Source: SAR92 clade bacterium
GTDB lineage: Bacteria > Pseudomonadota > Gammaproteobacteria > Pseudomonadales > Porticoccaceae
Reading direction: 5' to 3'
DNA: 63,300 bases
Assembly (NCBI GenBank): GCA_014381985.1
Contig: JACNKP010000028.1
Span: 1 to 63,300 of the forward strand
Shown here: in pieces, positions 17,102 to 29,005 of the stretch
How the letters are laid out: each line of letters opens with the position of its first letter
Position numbering within the stretch: position 1 is the first letter of the stretch
Notes under the pieces: generated by a model
Seen by the model: only the letters and a program-made list of their open reading frames with translations
Told to the model about the DNA's origin: nothing
The model's database searches: none
Program-made: the position numbers and the translations under genes

Positions 17102-18646
17102 TTACCAGGTTTGAGTTGCAACAAAATTTTCTAGAGCAGCTTTAATACCCGCTCCAATATCATTGTTGTAATCACCTGACGCGTTGATTGTCTCCATCAG
17201 ATCGCCATGCTCAGCTTTCATGTAGGAAAGTAGCGCCGATTCAAAATCACCGATTTTGTTGACCTCAACTGCCTTTAGGAAACCATTGTCTGCCGCATAA
17301 ACCATCACGCCCATCTCAGCAATACTCTGAGGCGTATACTGCTTCTGTTTCATCAGTTCGGTTACGCGCTCACCATGGTCTAGTTGAGCTTTAGTCGCGT
17401 CATCAAGATCAGATGCAAACTGAGAGAATGCCGCCAGCTCGCGGTACTGCGCAAGCGCGGTACGAATTCCACCTGACAGCTTCTTAATAATTTTTGTTTG
17501 CGCCGCACCACCCACTCTAGATACAGAGATACCGGCGTTCATCGCAGGTCGAATGCCGGCGTTAAACATGTCGGCCTCTAGGAAGATCTGACCATCAGTA
17601 ATCGAGATTACATTGGTTGGTACAAATGCCGAAACATCACCAGCCTGAGTTTCAATAACGGGCAGGGCGGTTAAGGATCCTGTCTGTCCTTTCACTTCAC
17701 CATTGGTGAACTTCTCTACATAGTCAGCATTAACTCTTGCTGCACGCTCTAATAGGCGAGAGTGAAGATAAAATACATCTCCAGGATAGGCTTCTCTGCC
17801 AGGAGGGCGCTTTAGAAGAAGCGATATCTGACGATAGGCCCAAGCTTGCTTGGTCAAATCATCATAGATAATTAGGGCGTCTTGTCCGCGATCACGGTAA
17901 TACTCACCCATAGAACAACCAGCGAAGGGCGCCAAGAACTGCATGGCTGCTGGATCGGCTGCAGTAGCGGCAACAACAATAGTATGTTCCATCGCGCCAT
18001 GCTCTTCCAGTTTACGCACAACAGCGGCAACAGAAGCGGCTTTTTGGCCAATGGCGACATAGATACATTTAATGCCCGAGCCTTTCTGATTGATGATGGC
18101 ATCAACAGCAATAGCAGACTTACCAATCTGGCGATCACCAATAATTAACTCTCGCTGGCCACGACCGATGGGTACCATGGTGTCAACAGCCTTCAAACCA
18201 ATTTGCACCGGCTGATCGACTGACTGACGCTCAATAACACCGGGAGCAACCTTTTCTACTGCATCGGTAAGAGCGGCATTAATCGGCCCTTTACCATCAA
18301 TAGGGTTACCCAAAGCGTCAACAACGCGACCCTCTAATTCTGGGCCTACCGGAACTTCCAATACACGACCAGTGCATCGGGCTTTCTGGCCTTCCGCTAA
18401 GGTTTGGTAGTCACCCAACACCACGGCGCCGACAGAGTCGCGCTCGAGGTTAAGTGCCATACCGTAAACTCCGCCATCGAACTCAATCATTTCGCCATAC
18501 ATTACATCGGCTAGGCCGTGTATACGAATGATTCCGTCCGATACGGAAACAATGGTGCCCTCATTTTGGGCTTCTGATGAAACATCAAGGTTGTCAATAC
18601 GACTCTTGATAATTTCGCTGATCTCTGATGGATTCAGTTGCTGCAT
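17102..18646 (-). CDS. atpA: ATP synthase F1 alpha subunit
   Basis: The 514-residue regulatory nucleotide-binding subunit alternating with beta in F1. The Walker A loop is G170-D-R-Q-I-G-K-S177. Most bacterial alpha subunits read GDRQTGKT, so this has I and S at two positions, although GxxxxGK(S/T) is kept. The [30 protein letters not shown] region and the VSRVGGAAQ alpha-family signature are intact. It starts 16 bases after atpH. Confidence 0.98.
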   Translation of the reverse strand: MQQLNPSEISEIIKSRIDNLDVSSEAQNEGTIVSVSDGIIRIHGLADVMYGEMIEFDGGVYGMALNLERDSVGAVVLGDYQTLAEGQKARCTGRVLEVPVGPELEGRVVDALGNPIDGKGPINAALTDAVEKVAPGVIERQSVDQPVQIGLKAVDTMVPIGRGQRELIIGDRQIGKSAIAVDAIINQKGSGIKCIYVAIGQKAASVAAVVRKLEEHGAMEHTIVVAATAADPAAMQFLAPFAGCSMGEYYRDRGQDALIIYDDLTKQAWAYRQISLLLKRPPGREAYPGDVFYLHSRLLERAARVNADYVEKFTNGEVKGQTGSLTALPVIETQAGDVSAFVPTNVISITDGQIFLEADMFNAGIRPAMNAGISVSRVGGAAQTKIIKKLSGGIRTALAQYRELAAFSQFASDLDDATKAQLDHGERVTELMKQKQYTPQSIAEMGVMVYAADNGFLKAVEVNKIGDFESALLSYMKAEHGDLMETINASGDYNNDIGAGIKAALENFVATQTW

Positions 18647-18662
18647 GCTTTGGCCTCAATCC

Positions 18663-19199
18663 TTAGGAATTTAGTGTCTCGGCAAGTTTGGTCAAACGAC
18701 CGCGAATGGACCCGTCTATAACGGTGTCCCCGGCACGAATAACCGCACCACCCAACAGGCTCTTATCTAAACTAACCTGCATATTTACTTTACGTTCTAG
18801 TTTTTCACTCAGCGCCTCAGTCAACATCTGCTGCTGAGCAGCGTCCAATGTCTGAGCTGAAGTTACTTCCACATCAATCGCTTTTTCACGATTAGCTTTC
18901 ATAATTTCAAACTGCTGAGAAATTTGCGGTAATAATGTTAAACGTCTGTTCTCAGACAAAATGACCACAAAATTCTGCCCTGCTGCATTAAGAGCATCTC
19001 CGCAAATATCAATAACGGTTGCTGCCTGTAATGCCGCAGTTGAGCTAGGTGAACCCAACAACTTAACAACCGCGGACTGTTGGGTTACAACTGCCGCAGT
19101 GGCTAGGCTTTGTGCCCAACCTTGCAGATCCTTAGCATCCACAGCAAATTCGAACGCTGCTTTGGCATAGGGTCTAGCTAGAGTGCTCAATTCTGCCAT
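18663..19199 (-). CDS. atpH: ATP synthase F1 delta subunit
   Basis: A 178-residue peripheral stalk component that links F1 to the b subunit. The N-terminal helical bundle starts ELSTLARPYAKAAFEFA, the standard family opening. The C-terminal part has the VDKSLLGGAVIRAGDTVIDGSIRGRL-like signature near the end. It lies between atpF and atpA. Confidence 0.97.
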   Translation of the reverse strand: MAELSTLARPYAKAAFEFAVDAKDLQGWAQSLATAAVVTQQSAVVKLLGSPSSTAALQAATVIDICGDALNAAGQNFVVILSENRRLTLLPQISQQFEIMKANREKAIDVEVTSAQTLDAAQQQMLTEALSEKLERKVNMQVSLDKSLLGGAVIRAGDTVIDGSIRGRLTKLAETLNS

Positions 19200-19211
19200 G
19201 GTAAACCTCGT

Positions 19212-19682
19212 TTAGAGCTGCGTAGCCAGCTTGTCGACCAACGCGCGATTAGCTTTATCATCAATCGACGCCTCGAGAATCTTCTCGGCTCCTGCAATTG
19301 CTAATCCAGCCACCCGAGAGCGAAGCTCCTCTTTGGCACGATTAATTTCTTGCTCGATCTCTGCTTCTGCCGCAACCTTAAGCCTGTCGCCTTCAGCGAC
19401 AGCCAGCACCTTTGCTTCATCAACAATCTGATTTGCGCGCTTATTTGCCTGATCAACGATTCCAGCTGCTTCCTGCTTGGCCTCTTTCATCTGGTCTGTA
19501 GCTTCGCTCTTAGCTGCCTCTAGGTCGCGCATAGCGCGGTCAGCGGCATCAAGACCGTCAGCGATTTTTTGCTGTCGCTCTTCCATAGCGCCAATAATGA
19601 CCGGCCAAACAAACTTCATGCAAAACCACACAAAGATTGCGAACGTCACCATCTGCCCAAAAAGCGTTAGATTAATATTCAC
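19212..19682 (-). CDS. atpF: ATP synthase Fo b subunit
   Basis: A 156-residue stator subunit with one N-terminal membrane helix (about residues 5-27, [24 protein letters not shown]) and a long alanine- and glutamate-rich helix that dimerises as a right-handed coiled coil. Length and layout equal the E. coli subunit. It lies between atpE and atpH. Confidence 0.97.
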   Translation of the reverse strand: MNINLTLFGQMVTFAIFVWFCMKFVWPVIIGAMEERQQKIADGLDAADRAMRDLEAAKSEATDQMKEAKQEAAGIVDQANKRANQIVDEAKVLAVAEGDRLKVAAEAEIEQEINRAKEELRSRVAGLAIAGAEKILEASIDDKANRALVDKLATQL

Positions 19683-19726
19683 GCCATCACCTCATTAATT
19701 AAGGTTGGTTTAAGAATTATTTGTTG

Positions 19727-19981
<255 letters not shown>

Positions 19982-20006
19982 TCAATAGTTATAAATAAAA
20001 ACAAAG

Positions 20007-21077
<1,071 letters not shown>

Positions 21078-21146
21078 CTACTTATCTCAACTCATCTTAA
21101 ACCTAAAGGTCGCACCAAGTAACATCACTTGCGTGCCATTTATTTT

Positions 21147-21545
21147 TTATTTTAATGCTTTTGCAATTAGTCCTAATTGCAACGGAATCATGGCAATAAA
21201 AGCCGCCGAAAACCCAAAAATATTCACGCTATCAAACAGTACAAAGGTTGCAATACACCCCGAAGCGGTCAGCAACACCTTGCCAGCTTCACCTCGGTAC
21301 ATTGAACTCAAAACCTTGTCCGCTTGGTTTGCTCCGGCATATTTAAATGCCTGAAAGGTAAACCACGCCTGAGGGAGAACCTGACACAACCCTCCAAAAA
21401 AAACCGATAACGCCGCATTTAAACTAAACCAAAACGCTCCAAACGTTAGCGCCAGTAACACCAACAGCTGAATAAGCGAAACCTTAAAAACCGGCGGTCT
21501 TGGAATGGTCGTCATCAAAGGGTCTTGCCACCTTGTCCCTAACAT
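21147..21545 (-). CDS. atpI: ATP synthase protein I
   Basis: A 132-residue protein with four predicted membrane helices, first in the atp operon. AtpI helps c-ring assembly but is not essential. Its low conservation is normal. An alternative ATG at residue 11 (21515) is possible. It follows parB by about 120 bases, so a promoter for the atp operon probably lies in 21546-21668. Confidence 0.88.
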   Translation of the reverse strand: MLGTRWQDPLMTTIPRPPVFKVSLIQLLVLLALTFGAFWFSLNAALSVFFGGLCQVLPQAWFTFQAFKYAGANQADKVLSSMYRGEAGKVLLTASGCIATFVLFDSVNIFGFSAAFIAMIPLQLGLIAKALK

Positions 21546-21668
21546 CTTTACCGAGCCATCTTAACCCACTCGTAAGCGGTGGGCATTATAGGTTTACTCG
21601 GAGTGTTATTCAACTCAAACATGCGGGTTATATATTAGTAATTCATCTTCTTGATAATGCTTACCAGT

Positions 21669-22556
21669 CTATTTTATGTGCGCAAGAATCCCCTCTAGCT
21701 CATCAACACTGTTGTATTTGACCGTTAAGGTTCCTGAGCCTTTTGAGTTGTGCTTGATTAGCACCGCTGCGCCAATTTTTTCAGACAGATCTTCCTGTGT
21801 TCTAATAATGTCAGCATCAGCTGTATAGGGCTTAGCCGCACCTGGCCCGGCAGTCCCAAGCTGCATCCTCTTCACCAGAGCCTCAGTTTGCCGAACCGTC
21901 ATTGCGTTAGCCCCGACTTCTCGCCCGGCCCTTACTTGTTGCACTCCATCTAGGGCGAGCAAGCACTTAGCATGACCCAACTCAATCTCCCCCAATTCCA
22001 GTTGCCGCTGGACAGCAATATCGAGCGATGCTAGGCGCATTAGGTTAGTCACGGCAGTTCGCGACTTCCCCACCGCTTCAGCAACCTGCTGCTGTGTTAA
22101 TTTAAACTCATCTTGGAGCCTTATTAAGGCCTGGCTTTCCTCTATGGCGTTGAGGTCTTCGCGCTGTATATTTTCAATTAAAGCCATCGCGATCGCTGTT
22201 TCATCACTAATATCACGAACAATAGCTGGAATTTTATCAATGCCGGCTTGTTGGGTTGCTCTCCAGCGCCGCTCACCGGCAATTATTTCATATTTATTTT
22301 CACCCAACTTGCGTACAACAATGGGTTGCATAACCCCTTGCTTAGAGATGGAGTTAGCCAGTTCTTGTAAGGCTTGAGGATTCAAATCTCTACGCGGTTG
22401 ATATTTTCCGCGCTGTAAAAACTCAACGGGTATTTCAAGTAAAACCCCATCACCAAACGTTTGCTTTCCGGTTTCCTCGCCCGCCTCGACCTGATCTTCA
22501 CTAAAGCCAAGAAGCGCATCTAATCCTTTTCCTAAACTTTGTCGTTTTGCCACCAT
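21669..22556 (-). CDS. parB: Chromosome-partitioning protein ParB
   Basis: A CTP-dependent DNA clamp that loads at parS and spreads near the origin. It has 295 residues. The N-terminal domain has the GERRWRA motif at 94-100 (CTP/arginine patch) after a QPRRDLNP segment. The helix-turn-helix lies at about 153-175 (LTQQQVAEAVGKSRTAVTNLMRL). The C-terminal dimerization domain is the last 50 residues. It lies 1 base after parA, so translation is coupled. Matching parS palindromes are found in recF (33825 and 34452). Confidence 0.97.
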   Translation of the reverse strand: MVAKRQSLGKGLDALLGFSEDQVEAGEETGKQTFGDGVLLEIPVEFLQRGKYQPRRDLNPQALQELANSISKQGVMQPIVVRKLGENKYEIIAGERRWRATQQAGIDKIPAIVRDISDETAIAMALIENIQREDLNAIEESQALIRLQDEFKLTQQQVAEAVGKSRTAVTNLMRLASLDIAVQRQLELGEIELGHAKCLLALDGVQQVRAGREVGANAMTVRQTEALVKRMQLGTAGPGAAKPYTADADIIRTQEDLSEKIGAAVLIKHNSKGSGTLTVKYNSVDELEGILAHIK

Positions 22557-22557
22557 T

Positions 22558-23361
22558 TTATTGCGCCTTCGCGGTGTCTGTATTAGTTGTTTTTTGTTCT
22601 TTATCTAATCGAAGTATTTCTCCAGCCAAGGCAAGATAGGCTAAAGAGCCTTTTGAGTTGCGGTCATATGCCAACGCAGGTAACCCGTGACTCGGTGCTT
22701 CCGCTAGCCTTACATTGCGTGGAATACTAATACGATAGACCCTGTCGCCAAAATACTTTCTAAGCTGCGCTGACACTGCATTAGTGAGGCTGCTACGCGG
22801 ATCATACATGGTTCTTAAAATACCTTGAATCCGTAACTTTGGATTAATAAGCTTGGCAATTTGCCGAATGGTGTTGTTTAAATCAGACAGTCCCTCTAGG
22901 GCATAGTATTCGCATTGCATGGGTATTATCACTCCATCACTAGCAACCAACGCATTCACCGTCATCATATTCAGTGAAGGTGGGCAATCAATTACAATAA
23001 AATCGTAATTACTAGCGATCCTATTCAGCGCGTGGCGTAGCCGCGTTTCTCGACCAATTTCCTGCATTAACTCTACTTCTGCCGCCACTAAGTCTCTGTT
23101 TGCTGGCAATAAATCATAGCCGCCAGCTTCAGTGGTCACAATAACCTCTTCTATTGCGTTCTTCTCTGTTAAAACGTGATAGACGCTCAGTGGACAGTTT
23201 TGTTTATCAACGCCAGACCCCATAGTCGCGTTACCTTGAGGGTCAATGTCGACGAGCAACACGCGCTGCTTATACGCGTGAAGAGAGGCGGCCAAGTTGA
23301 CGCTTGTTGTTGTTTTGCCAACACCGCCTTTTTGGTTTGCTATCGAAATAATCTTCGCCAC
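22558..23361 (-). CDS. parA: Chromosome-partitioning ATPase ParA
   Basis: A 267-residue deviant Walker-type ATPase that forms nucleoid-bound dimers and moves ParB-parS complexes. The deviant Walker A motif is KGGVGKTTT near residue 10, with the signature lysine. The Walker B aspartate lies in FIVIDCPPSL. It precedes parB and follows rsmG, the standard gidA-gidB-parA-parB order. Confidence 0.98.
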   Translation of the reverse strand: MAKIISIANQKGGVGKTTTSVNLAASLHAYKQRVLLVDIDPQGNATMGSGVDKQNCPLSVYHVLTEKNAIEEVIVTTEAGGYDLLPANRDLVAAEVELMQEIGRETRLRHALNRIASNYDFIVIDCPPSLNMMTVNALVASDGVIIPMQCEYYALEGLSDLNNTIRQIAKLINPKLRIQGILRTMYDPRSSLTNAVSAQLRKYFGDRVYRISIPRNVRLAEAPSHGLPALAYDRNSKGSLAYLALAGEILRLDKEQKTTNTDTAKAQ

Positions 23362-23386
23362 GGTTCTATTTCCCGCTCAATATAAT

Positions 23387-24043
23387 TTATGTTTTTACTA
23401 TTTTTATCAAATGCCGCTGGCCTTCAACGCCGGGAACATTTATCGAGTTCAACTTTTCGACCTTATAGTTTTTCGGTAGTTCGCTCAACTCTGCTTGTGG
23501 TAATTTACCTTTCATTGCTAAAAAATAACCGTTTTGATTGAGAAGATGTTGACAGTTTTCAACCATATCACCTAAGGAGCTAAAGGCTCTACTTAAAACA
23601 CAATCATAAGTTTTTTTTGGGTGAAAATCCTGCACTCGCTGGTTTACTTCCGAAATATTATCTAACCCTAACTCTAACTTGGTTTGGAATAAAAAACGCG
23701 TTTTCTTACCGTTACTGTCAAGCAAGGTAAAGTTTTTATTTTGGTTAATAATGGCTAGGGGAATACCTGGTAGGCCTGGTCCAGTGCCAACATCAATGAA
23801 GCGATCACCCTGGAGCTCTGCTGAAATTGCCAGGCTATCTAAAAGGTGCAGGTTGATCATATCAAATGGATCGCGAATGGCTGTTAGGTTGTAAGCTTTA
23901 TTCCAGCGCTCCAATAGGTCTAGATAGTTTAATAGTTGGTTTAATTGTTTTTCATTACAAGTTAACTGCAGTAACTCTAAGCCGCGTTTAAGTTGATCCT
24001 GCTTTTGACTTTTAGACCCACTCATGGAGTTCTTTGAATGCAT
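23387..24043 (-). CDS. rsmG: 16S rRNA G527 N7-methyltransferase
   Basis: An S-adenosylmethionine-dependent methyltransferase of 218 residues, also called GidB, which modifies G527 of 16S rRNA. The SAM-binding motif FIDVGTGPGLPGIPLAI and the RAF-SS motif (VLSRAFSSLGDMV) are present. It lies between mnmG and parA. The start may be the ATG at 24043 or the in-frame ATG at 24025. Confidence 0.96.
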   Translation of the reverse strand: MHSKNSMSGSKSQKQDQLKRGLELLQLTCNEKQLNQLLNYLDLLERWNKAYNLTAIRDPFDMINLHLLDSLAISAELQGDRFIDVGTGPGLPGIPLAIINQNKNFTLLDSNGKKTRFLFQTKLELGLDNISEVNQRVQDFHPKKTYDCVLSRAFSSLGDMVENCQHLLNQNGYFLAMKGKLPQAELSELPKNYKVEKLNSINVPGVEGQRHLIKIVKT

Positions 24044-24058
24044 GATATTGTCTTTTTA

Positions 24059-25927
24059 TTAGGCAGCTCGTTTTTTTAGCTGCACCAGCAACAGTGAAAT
24101 AGCGGCGGGTGTGACACCGGCAACGCGAGACGCTCGAGCTAAAGTTTCAGGAAGTGCATCACCAAGCTTTTGCTTTACCTCATTAGATAAGCCTTTGACT
24201 TTTTCGTAATCAAAATCAGCGGGTATAGCCGTATTTTCATGTCTTTGTAATCGGTCTATTTCCGCTTGTTGTCGACTGATGTACCCTGAGTACTTAGCAT
24301 CAACCTCTATTTGTTGGGCAATATTTTGATTAGGTTTGTTATCTGGAAATAACTCTCCAATAATCTTGTGGTTTAGTTCTGGCCTTTTTAATAGGTCAAA
24401 CAGAGAGTATTCGTGCGAAATAGGGTGGTCTATGTGTTTAGATAGCTTTTTAGCGCTTTCGCTGCCTGGTTGTATCCATGTGTTTTTCAACCGCTGACTT
24501 TCAGTTTCAATAGCGTCCTGCTTTTCACAAAAACTTTTCCATCTGCTGTCAGTGACCAAACCAAGCTCCCGTCCCTTTTCGGTAAGTCTGGCGTCTGCAT
24601 TATCTTCTCGAAGCAGTAATCGATATTCGGCACGACTGGTAAACATTCGATAGGGCTCATCGGTTCCCATAGTGATTAGGTCGTCAACCAACACCCCCAT
24701 GTAGGCCGTATTTCGGGTAGGGCACCAGCTGTCTTTTTCCTGCACTTTTAATGCTGCGTTGATTCCAGCCAGCAAGCCTTGCGCCGCAGCCTCCTCATAA
24801 CCAGTAGTACCATTAATTTGACCCGCAAAGAACAATCCCTCTATCGACTTTGTCTCTAAGGAATATTTAAGATCTTGAGGGTTGAAGTAGTCATACTCTA
24901 TGGCATACCCCGGTCTTGTTATGTGCGCTTTTTCAAACCCGACTATAGATCGAACCAACTCCAACTGCACGTCAAACGGTAGGCTGGTTGAAATGCCGTT
25001 AGGGTAAAGCTCGTAGGTATCAAGGCCTTCTGGTTCTATAAAAATTTGGTGCTGGTCTTTGTCAGCGAACCTAACTACCTTGTCTTCAATAGACGGGCAA
25101 TATCTCGGGCCAACACCATCAATCACACCCGTGTATAGAGGCGACCTATCCATGCCTCCTTTGATTATTGAGTGTGTTGTAGGGTTGGTGTACGTTATCC
25201 AACAACAGGTTTGTTTTGGATGTTGAGCAATGTTACCTAGGTAGGACATCACCGGTTCTGGCTTATCGCCCCACTGCTCTTGGAGCGGTTTAAAGTTTAC
25301 GCTTCTAGCGTCAATTCTTGGTGGCGTGCCTGTTTTTAAACGCTCAACCCTAAAGGGTAGTTCTCTTAAGCGTCTTGCCAGGTTTTCAGAGGGCGGGTCT
25401 CCAGCTCTACCCGCTGAATGGTTTTCTAATCCTATGTGGACCTTACCGGCGAGAAAGGTTCCTGCTGTAACGACGACTGTTTTCGCCTTAAACTTCAAGC
25501 CCATTTGGGTAATAACACCAGCAACTCTATCTTGCTCGATAATTAAATCATCAACGGCTTGCTGGAAGATTGTTAAGTTTTCCTGCTTCTCAAGAATCCC
25601 TCTAATAGCAGCTTTATACCTAACCCGATCTGCTTGAGCTCGTGTCGCTCTTACCGCTGGGCCTTTTCTTGCGTTTAAAACCCTAAAGTGGATCCCGCTA
25701 AGATCCGTTGCTAAGGCCATTGCGCCACCCAAGGCATCCACCTCCTTCACTAAATGGCTTTTACCAATCCCGCCGATAGCTGGGTTGCAAGACATTTGCC
25801 CCAAGGTTTCAATGTTGTGTGTTAGTAATAATGTTTGGGCGCCCATGCGCGCAGCAGCAAGGCATGCCTCAGTTCCAGCATGGCCTCCACCAACAACAAT
25901 AACGTCAAATTCACTTGGGTACTGCAT
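24059..25927 (-). CDS. mnmG: tRNA uridine-34 carboxymethylaminomethyl modification enzyme MnmG (GidA)
   Basis: The FAD-binding partner of MnmE, which adds the cmnm5 group to wobble uridines. It has 622 residues. The dinucleotide-binding motif is GGGHAGTEA (13-21) and the [16 protein letters not shown] stretch is typical of the family. The C-terminal helical domain binds MnmE. mnmE itself lies at 29006-30367 on the plus strand. It marks the minus-strand side of the transcription switch at 25928-26497. Confidence 0.98.
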   Translation of the reverse strand: MQYPSEFDVIVVGGGHAGTEACLAAARMGAQTLLLTHNIETLGQMSCNPAIGGIGKSHLVKEVDALGGAMALATDLSGIHFRVLNARKGPAVRATRAQADRVRYKAAIRGILEKQENLTIFQQAVDDLIIEQDRVAGVITQMGLKFKAKTVVVTAGTFLAGKVHIGLENHSAGRAGDPPSENLARRLRELPFRVERLKTGTPPRIDARSVNFKPLQEQWGDKPEPVMSYLGNIAQHPKQTCCWITYTNPTTHSIIKGGMDRSPLYTGVIDGVGPRYCPSIEDKVVRFADKDQHQIFIEPEGLDTYELYPNGISTSLPFDVQLELVRSIVGFEKAHITRPGYAIEYDYFNPQDLKYSLETKSIEGLFFAGQINGTTGYEEAAAQGLLAGINAALKVQEKDSWCPTRNTAYMGVLVDDLITMGTDEPYRMFTSRAEYRLLLREDNADARLTEKGRELGLVTDSRWKSFCEKQDAIETESQRLKNTWIQPGSESAKKLSKHIDHPISHEYSLFDLLKRPELNHKIIGELFPDNKPNQNIAQQIEVDAKYSGYISRQQAEIDRLQRHENTAIPADFDYEKVKGLSNEVKQKLGDALPETLARASRVAGVTPAAISLLLVQLKKRAA

Positions 25928-26497
25928 AGTCTTAGCGGTTACTTAATTCCACGGCTGAGCATTATACGTTATTCAAAGCGTTTTAATCGATTTCGTTTTC
26001 GCGTTTATTTTAAGTATCTCAGCTGTTATTTAATGATATAAGTAATATTAGTATATTTAAGTTATTAGTTTATTGTTATTGTTATTAGGGCTGCTTTAAT
26101 TTGTGGATTAAACTTTTTTTATGATATTTTTCATATAGTTACACAGGTTTTTTAGCTGTATAATAATGGTTTTTTCCTGTCTTTATAATGCGCACAGCTA
26201 TGTTTGGTTTTGTATTGAAAAACACACTTTAGCGGTTATAAAAATAAAAGCTGTTATTTTGTGGGTAACTTTTTTGTTTTAGCGGTAGTTTTTAACAGGT
26301 TGTTGTTGATTTTATCCTAATGTTAGTTGTTAGTGTATTAACTATTAATAAGCTGTGGATTTTGCTTATCGGCTGAATCGTTGGTCTACTGGGCGTTATT
26401 TTGCATATTTACTGAATAAATCATTGAACTGTGGGGTTAATTTCTTTAGAATCGCCGACCCTGAAACAGTAGCTCAAAGAAAAGTGGACATAACGTC
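25928..26497. other. AT-rich intergenic region between mnmG and rpmH with degenerate DnaA boxes, secondary oriC candidate
   Basis: This 570-base gene-free region is strongly AT-rich and separates divergent mnmG and rpmH. It contains TGTGGATTA (26102-26110) and TGTGGGTAA (26260-26268), each one base from the reverse complement of TTATCCACA. It also holds TGTGGATTT (26354-26362), two bases off. All three are in one orientation. It must hold the mnmG and rpmH promoters. In E. coli the origin adjoins mnmG, but perfect boxes are found instead at 30463-30617, so this is the weaker candidate. Confidence 0.45.
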
Positions 26498-26632
26498 ATG
26501 AAAAGAACATTTCAACCTAGCAACCTGAAGCGGAAGCGCACACACGGCTTTAGAGCGCGCATGGCGACACCAGGTGGCCGCGCAGTGTTAAACCGTCGGC
26601 GCGCAAAAGGCCGCAAGCGTCTTTCAGCGTAA
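26498..26632 (+). CDS. rpmH: 50S ribosomal protein L34
   Basis: A 44-residue basic protein, [18 protein letters not shown]..., ending GRKRLSA, a full match to the L34 family. It adds to the large ribosomal subunit. It is the first plus-strand gene after the AT-rich region and is 12 bases before the likely rnpA start. Confidence 0.98.
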   Translation: MKRTFQPSNLKRKRTHGFRARMATPGGRAVLNRRRAKGRKRLSA

Positions 26633-26644
26633 GGTTTGGGCTCA

Positions 26645-27019
26645 GTGCCCAACTTAAGGTTTAATAAAGAAAAGCGATTACTTAAGGCCTCTGAATTTCA
26701 AGAGGTCTTCGATACCAATACATTCAAGATTGCACACCCAAAGCTTTTAATGCTCGCCAAGTTTAACTGTCGCGACAATTCAAGGTTGGGTCTAGTGGTG
26801 GGCAAAAAAAACATTTCTACGGCGGTTGGCCGTAATAGTGTTAAGAGAATAGTGCGCGAAACATTTAGACTTGAGCAGTTTAGCCAGCCGATAGATGTTG
26901 TTTTTTTTGCTAGAAAAGACGCTCACAAGCTGGGCTCTGATGAGATGACCTTGTTGTTGCAACAATCTTGGTGCAGACTTCGGCAGCGATGTGATAAGCA
27001 AGAGAAAAAAAATGCGTAA
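26645..27019 (+). CDS. rnpA: Ribonuclease P protein component
   Basis: The basic protein subunit of RNase P, which trims tRNA 5' leaders together with the M1 RNA (not in this window). The conserved RNR-type motif is [13 protein letters not shown], about two-thirds of the way along the protein. I chose the GTG at 26645 (124 residues) because the AAGG at 26631-26634 is spaced well; a TTG at 26636 would add three residues and sits too near it. It overlaps yidD by 8 bases. Confidence 0.94.
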   Translation: MPNLRFNKEKRLLKASEFQEVFDTNTFKIAHPKLLMLAKFNCRDNSRLGLVVGKKNISTAVGRNSVKRIVRETFRLEQFSQPIDVVFFARKDAHKLGSDEMTLLLQQSWCRLRQRCDKQEKKNA

Positions 27020-27269
27020 ACTGGCCCTTTTAAGCATTCGTTTTTACCAGCGAGCCATTAGCCCGCTGCTTGGCAGTAACTGCCGATTCCACCCTTCCTG
27101 TTCTTGCTATGCAGAGGAGGCTTTTGATCGATTTGGGTTTATTAAAGGCAGTTATTTAACAATATTAAGGATAGTAAAATGTCATCCTTTTCATCCCGGT
27201 GGTTTTGATCCTGTTGGAGACGACAAAACAGCTCAAGTGACCTCACATAAAAACCAAAAAGAGTTATAA
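27012..27269 (+). CDS. yidD: Membrane protein insertion efficiency factor YidD
   Basis: An 85-residue protein with the family pattern [20 protein letters not shown] and [13 protein letters not shown]. It sits between rnpA and yidC and helps YidC-dependent membrane insertion. The ATG at 27012 matches the family N terminus ([21 protein letters not shown]); the longer open frame from 26991 adds only basic residues. Confidence 0.93.
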   Translation: MRKLALLSIRFYQRAISPLLGSNCRFHPSCSCYAEEAFDRFGFIKGSYLTILRIVKCHPFHPGGFDPVGDDKTAQVTSHKNQKEL

Positions 27270-27274
27270 ATAGT

Positions 27275-28951
27275 ATGGATTGGCAAAAAACAGTTTTAAT
27301 TGCGGGCATGGCTATTGTGGCGTGGTTGCTAGTTATTCAGTGGAATCAATTTCAAGATAACCAAATAGAGCTTTCGCAGGCGAACTTAGTTCAGGAGCCT
27401 ACCTATTCCTCTAACAGTGAGCCTTCAGGATTCTTAGAAAATGGCAATCTGGATTCAGAGTTGCCGCTATTACAACAGCCAATATCGATTCCACAGCAAA
27501 ATCCAGAAAGAAACAGGGACTTTATTATTGTTAAAAATAACGTTGTTGAGGTCACCATTGATACTCTTGGGGGCGACATTGTGGAGGCTAAGTTATTAAA
27601 ACACTTAGATAAAATGCCCAACCTAGGTGGACAGCCGTTAGCTATCTTACAACAAAACAATACAGTAACTTATATTGCGAAAAGCGGGCTGATTGGTCCA
27701 AACGCCACAGATAAGAATAACAACAGACCTCAATTTTCATCGTCAAGCAACCGCTATGAAATACAAGACAATCAAGAAATAATGAACGTTGATTTAACTT
27801 TAAATATGGACGGAATAAAAATTGTTAAGCGGTTTCAGTTGAGCCAAGATGGTTATGATATCAGCGTTCAATACCTGATTAACAACCTAACCAGCTCAGA
27901 GTTTAATGCCAACTTTTATGGCCAAATAAAGAGAGATTCAAAGCCGCCAGGAGGAAGTGCGAGTGCACTTGGCGTGCAGCCCTATTTGGGCGCGGCTCTT
28001 CGCGAACCTGAGACCAACTATGCTAAATATGATTTTAGTGAGATCGAAGAGGCCAGCGTAAAAGCGTCGATCACTGGTGGCTGGATAACGATGATACAGC
28101 ATTATTTTATTGGCGCCTGGATACCACCAACGGACGACCAAAATAGGTATGAGCTCCGAAAAGTTAAGGACGAAGACGTGTACTTAATGAGTTTTATTGG
28201 AGAGCCTATTATTGTCGGTGCGGGTCAGTTTGGTAGTTATGAGGCTATTTTTTACGTTGGCCCCAAAGACCAAGAAGAGCTCTCAAGGCTTGCCGAGTAT
28301 CTCGATTTGACTGTCGACTATGGGTTTTTGTGGATGATCGGAAAACCTATCTTTTTTGCGATGAAAGCAATTCATGGTGTTATCGGTAATTGGGGTTGGT
28401 CGATTATATTATTAACGCTTCTGATCAAATTGCTGTTGTTCCCTCTCTCGGCGGCAAGCCTTAAATCAATGGCGAAAATGAGGAATTTGCAACCGGAAAT
28501 GGCTCGCCTTAAAGAGCTTTATGGTGATGACCGGCAAAAGATGTCTCAAGAGACTATGAGCCTGTATAAGAAAGAAAAGGTGAATCCAGCGGGGGGTTGT
28601 TTTCCGATGCTGCTGCAAATGCCGGTTTTCTTATCACTTTATTGGGTGTTGCTAGAGTCCGTAGAAATACGTCATGCGCCTTGGGTGTTTTGGATTCAAG
28701 ATTTATCCGCCAAAGACCCCTATTTCATTTTGCCGCTAGTGATGGGCGCGAGCATGTTGCTGATGCAAAAAATGCAACCAATGCCGACGGATCCAATGCA
28801 GGCTAAAATAATGCAGTTTATGCCCATTGGATTCACGTTTTTGTTTATGACCTTCCCGTCTGGGCTGGTGCTTTACTGGACAGTCAATAATTTATTATCA
28901 ATGGCCCAGCAGTGGTATGTTAATAGACAATTAATCAGTAAGAAAAAATAA
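27275..28951 (+). CDS. yidC: Membrane protein insertase YidC
   Basis: Inserts inner-membrane proteins alone or with Sec. It has 558 residues. There is an N-terminal membrane anchor (residues about 5-22), then a large periplasmic domain to about residue 340. Five membrane helices follow, with the conserved cytoplasmic loop KMRNLQPEMARLKELYGDDRQKM and the GGCFPMLLQMPVFLSLYWVL helix. It follows yidD by 5 bases and precedes mnmE. Confidence 0.98.
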   Translation: MDWQKTVLIAGMAIVAWLLVIQWNQFQDNQIELSQANLVQEPTYSSNSEPSGFLENGNLDSELPLLQQPISIPQQNPERNRDFIIVKNNVVEVTIDTLGGDIVEAKLLKHLDKMPNLGGQPLAILQQNNTVTYIAKSGLIGPNATDKNNNRPQFSSSSNRYEIQDNQEIMNVDLTLNMDGIKIVKRFQLSQDGYDISVQYLINNLTSSEFNANFYGQIKRDSKPPGGSASALGVQPYLGAALREPETNYAKYDFSEIEEASVKASITGGWITMIQHYFIGAWIPPTDDQNRYELRKVKDEDVYLMSFIGEPIIVGAGQFGSYEAIFYVGPKDQEELSRLAEYLDLTVDYGFLWMIGKPIFFAMKAIHGVIGNWGWSIILLTLLIKLLLFPLSAASLKSMAKMRNLQPEMARLKELYGDDRQKMSQETMSLYKKEKVNPAGGCFPMLLQMPVFLSLYWVLLESVEIRHAPWVFWIQDLSAKDPYFILPLVMGASMLLMQKMQPMPTDPMQAKIMQFMPIGFTFLFMTFPSGLVLYWTVNNLLSMAQQWYVNRQLISKKK

Positions 28952-28955
28952 CAAA

Positions 28956-28991
28956 AGATTCACAATGCCCCTGCGCGGCCCCTTTGAATCT
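28956..28991. repeat. Inverted repeat between yidC and mnmE
   Basis: AGATTCA at 28956-28962 pairs with TGAATCT at 28985-28991 around a GC-rich centre (CCCCTGCGCGGCCCC). There is no T tract, so it is not a classic terminator, but it could attenuate transcription or form a structured mnmE leader. Confidence 0.35.
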
Positions 28992-29005
28992 GGCATACTT
29001 TTAAT

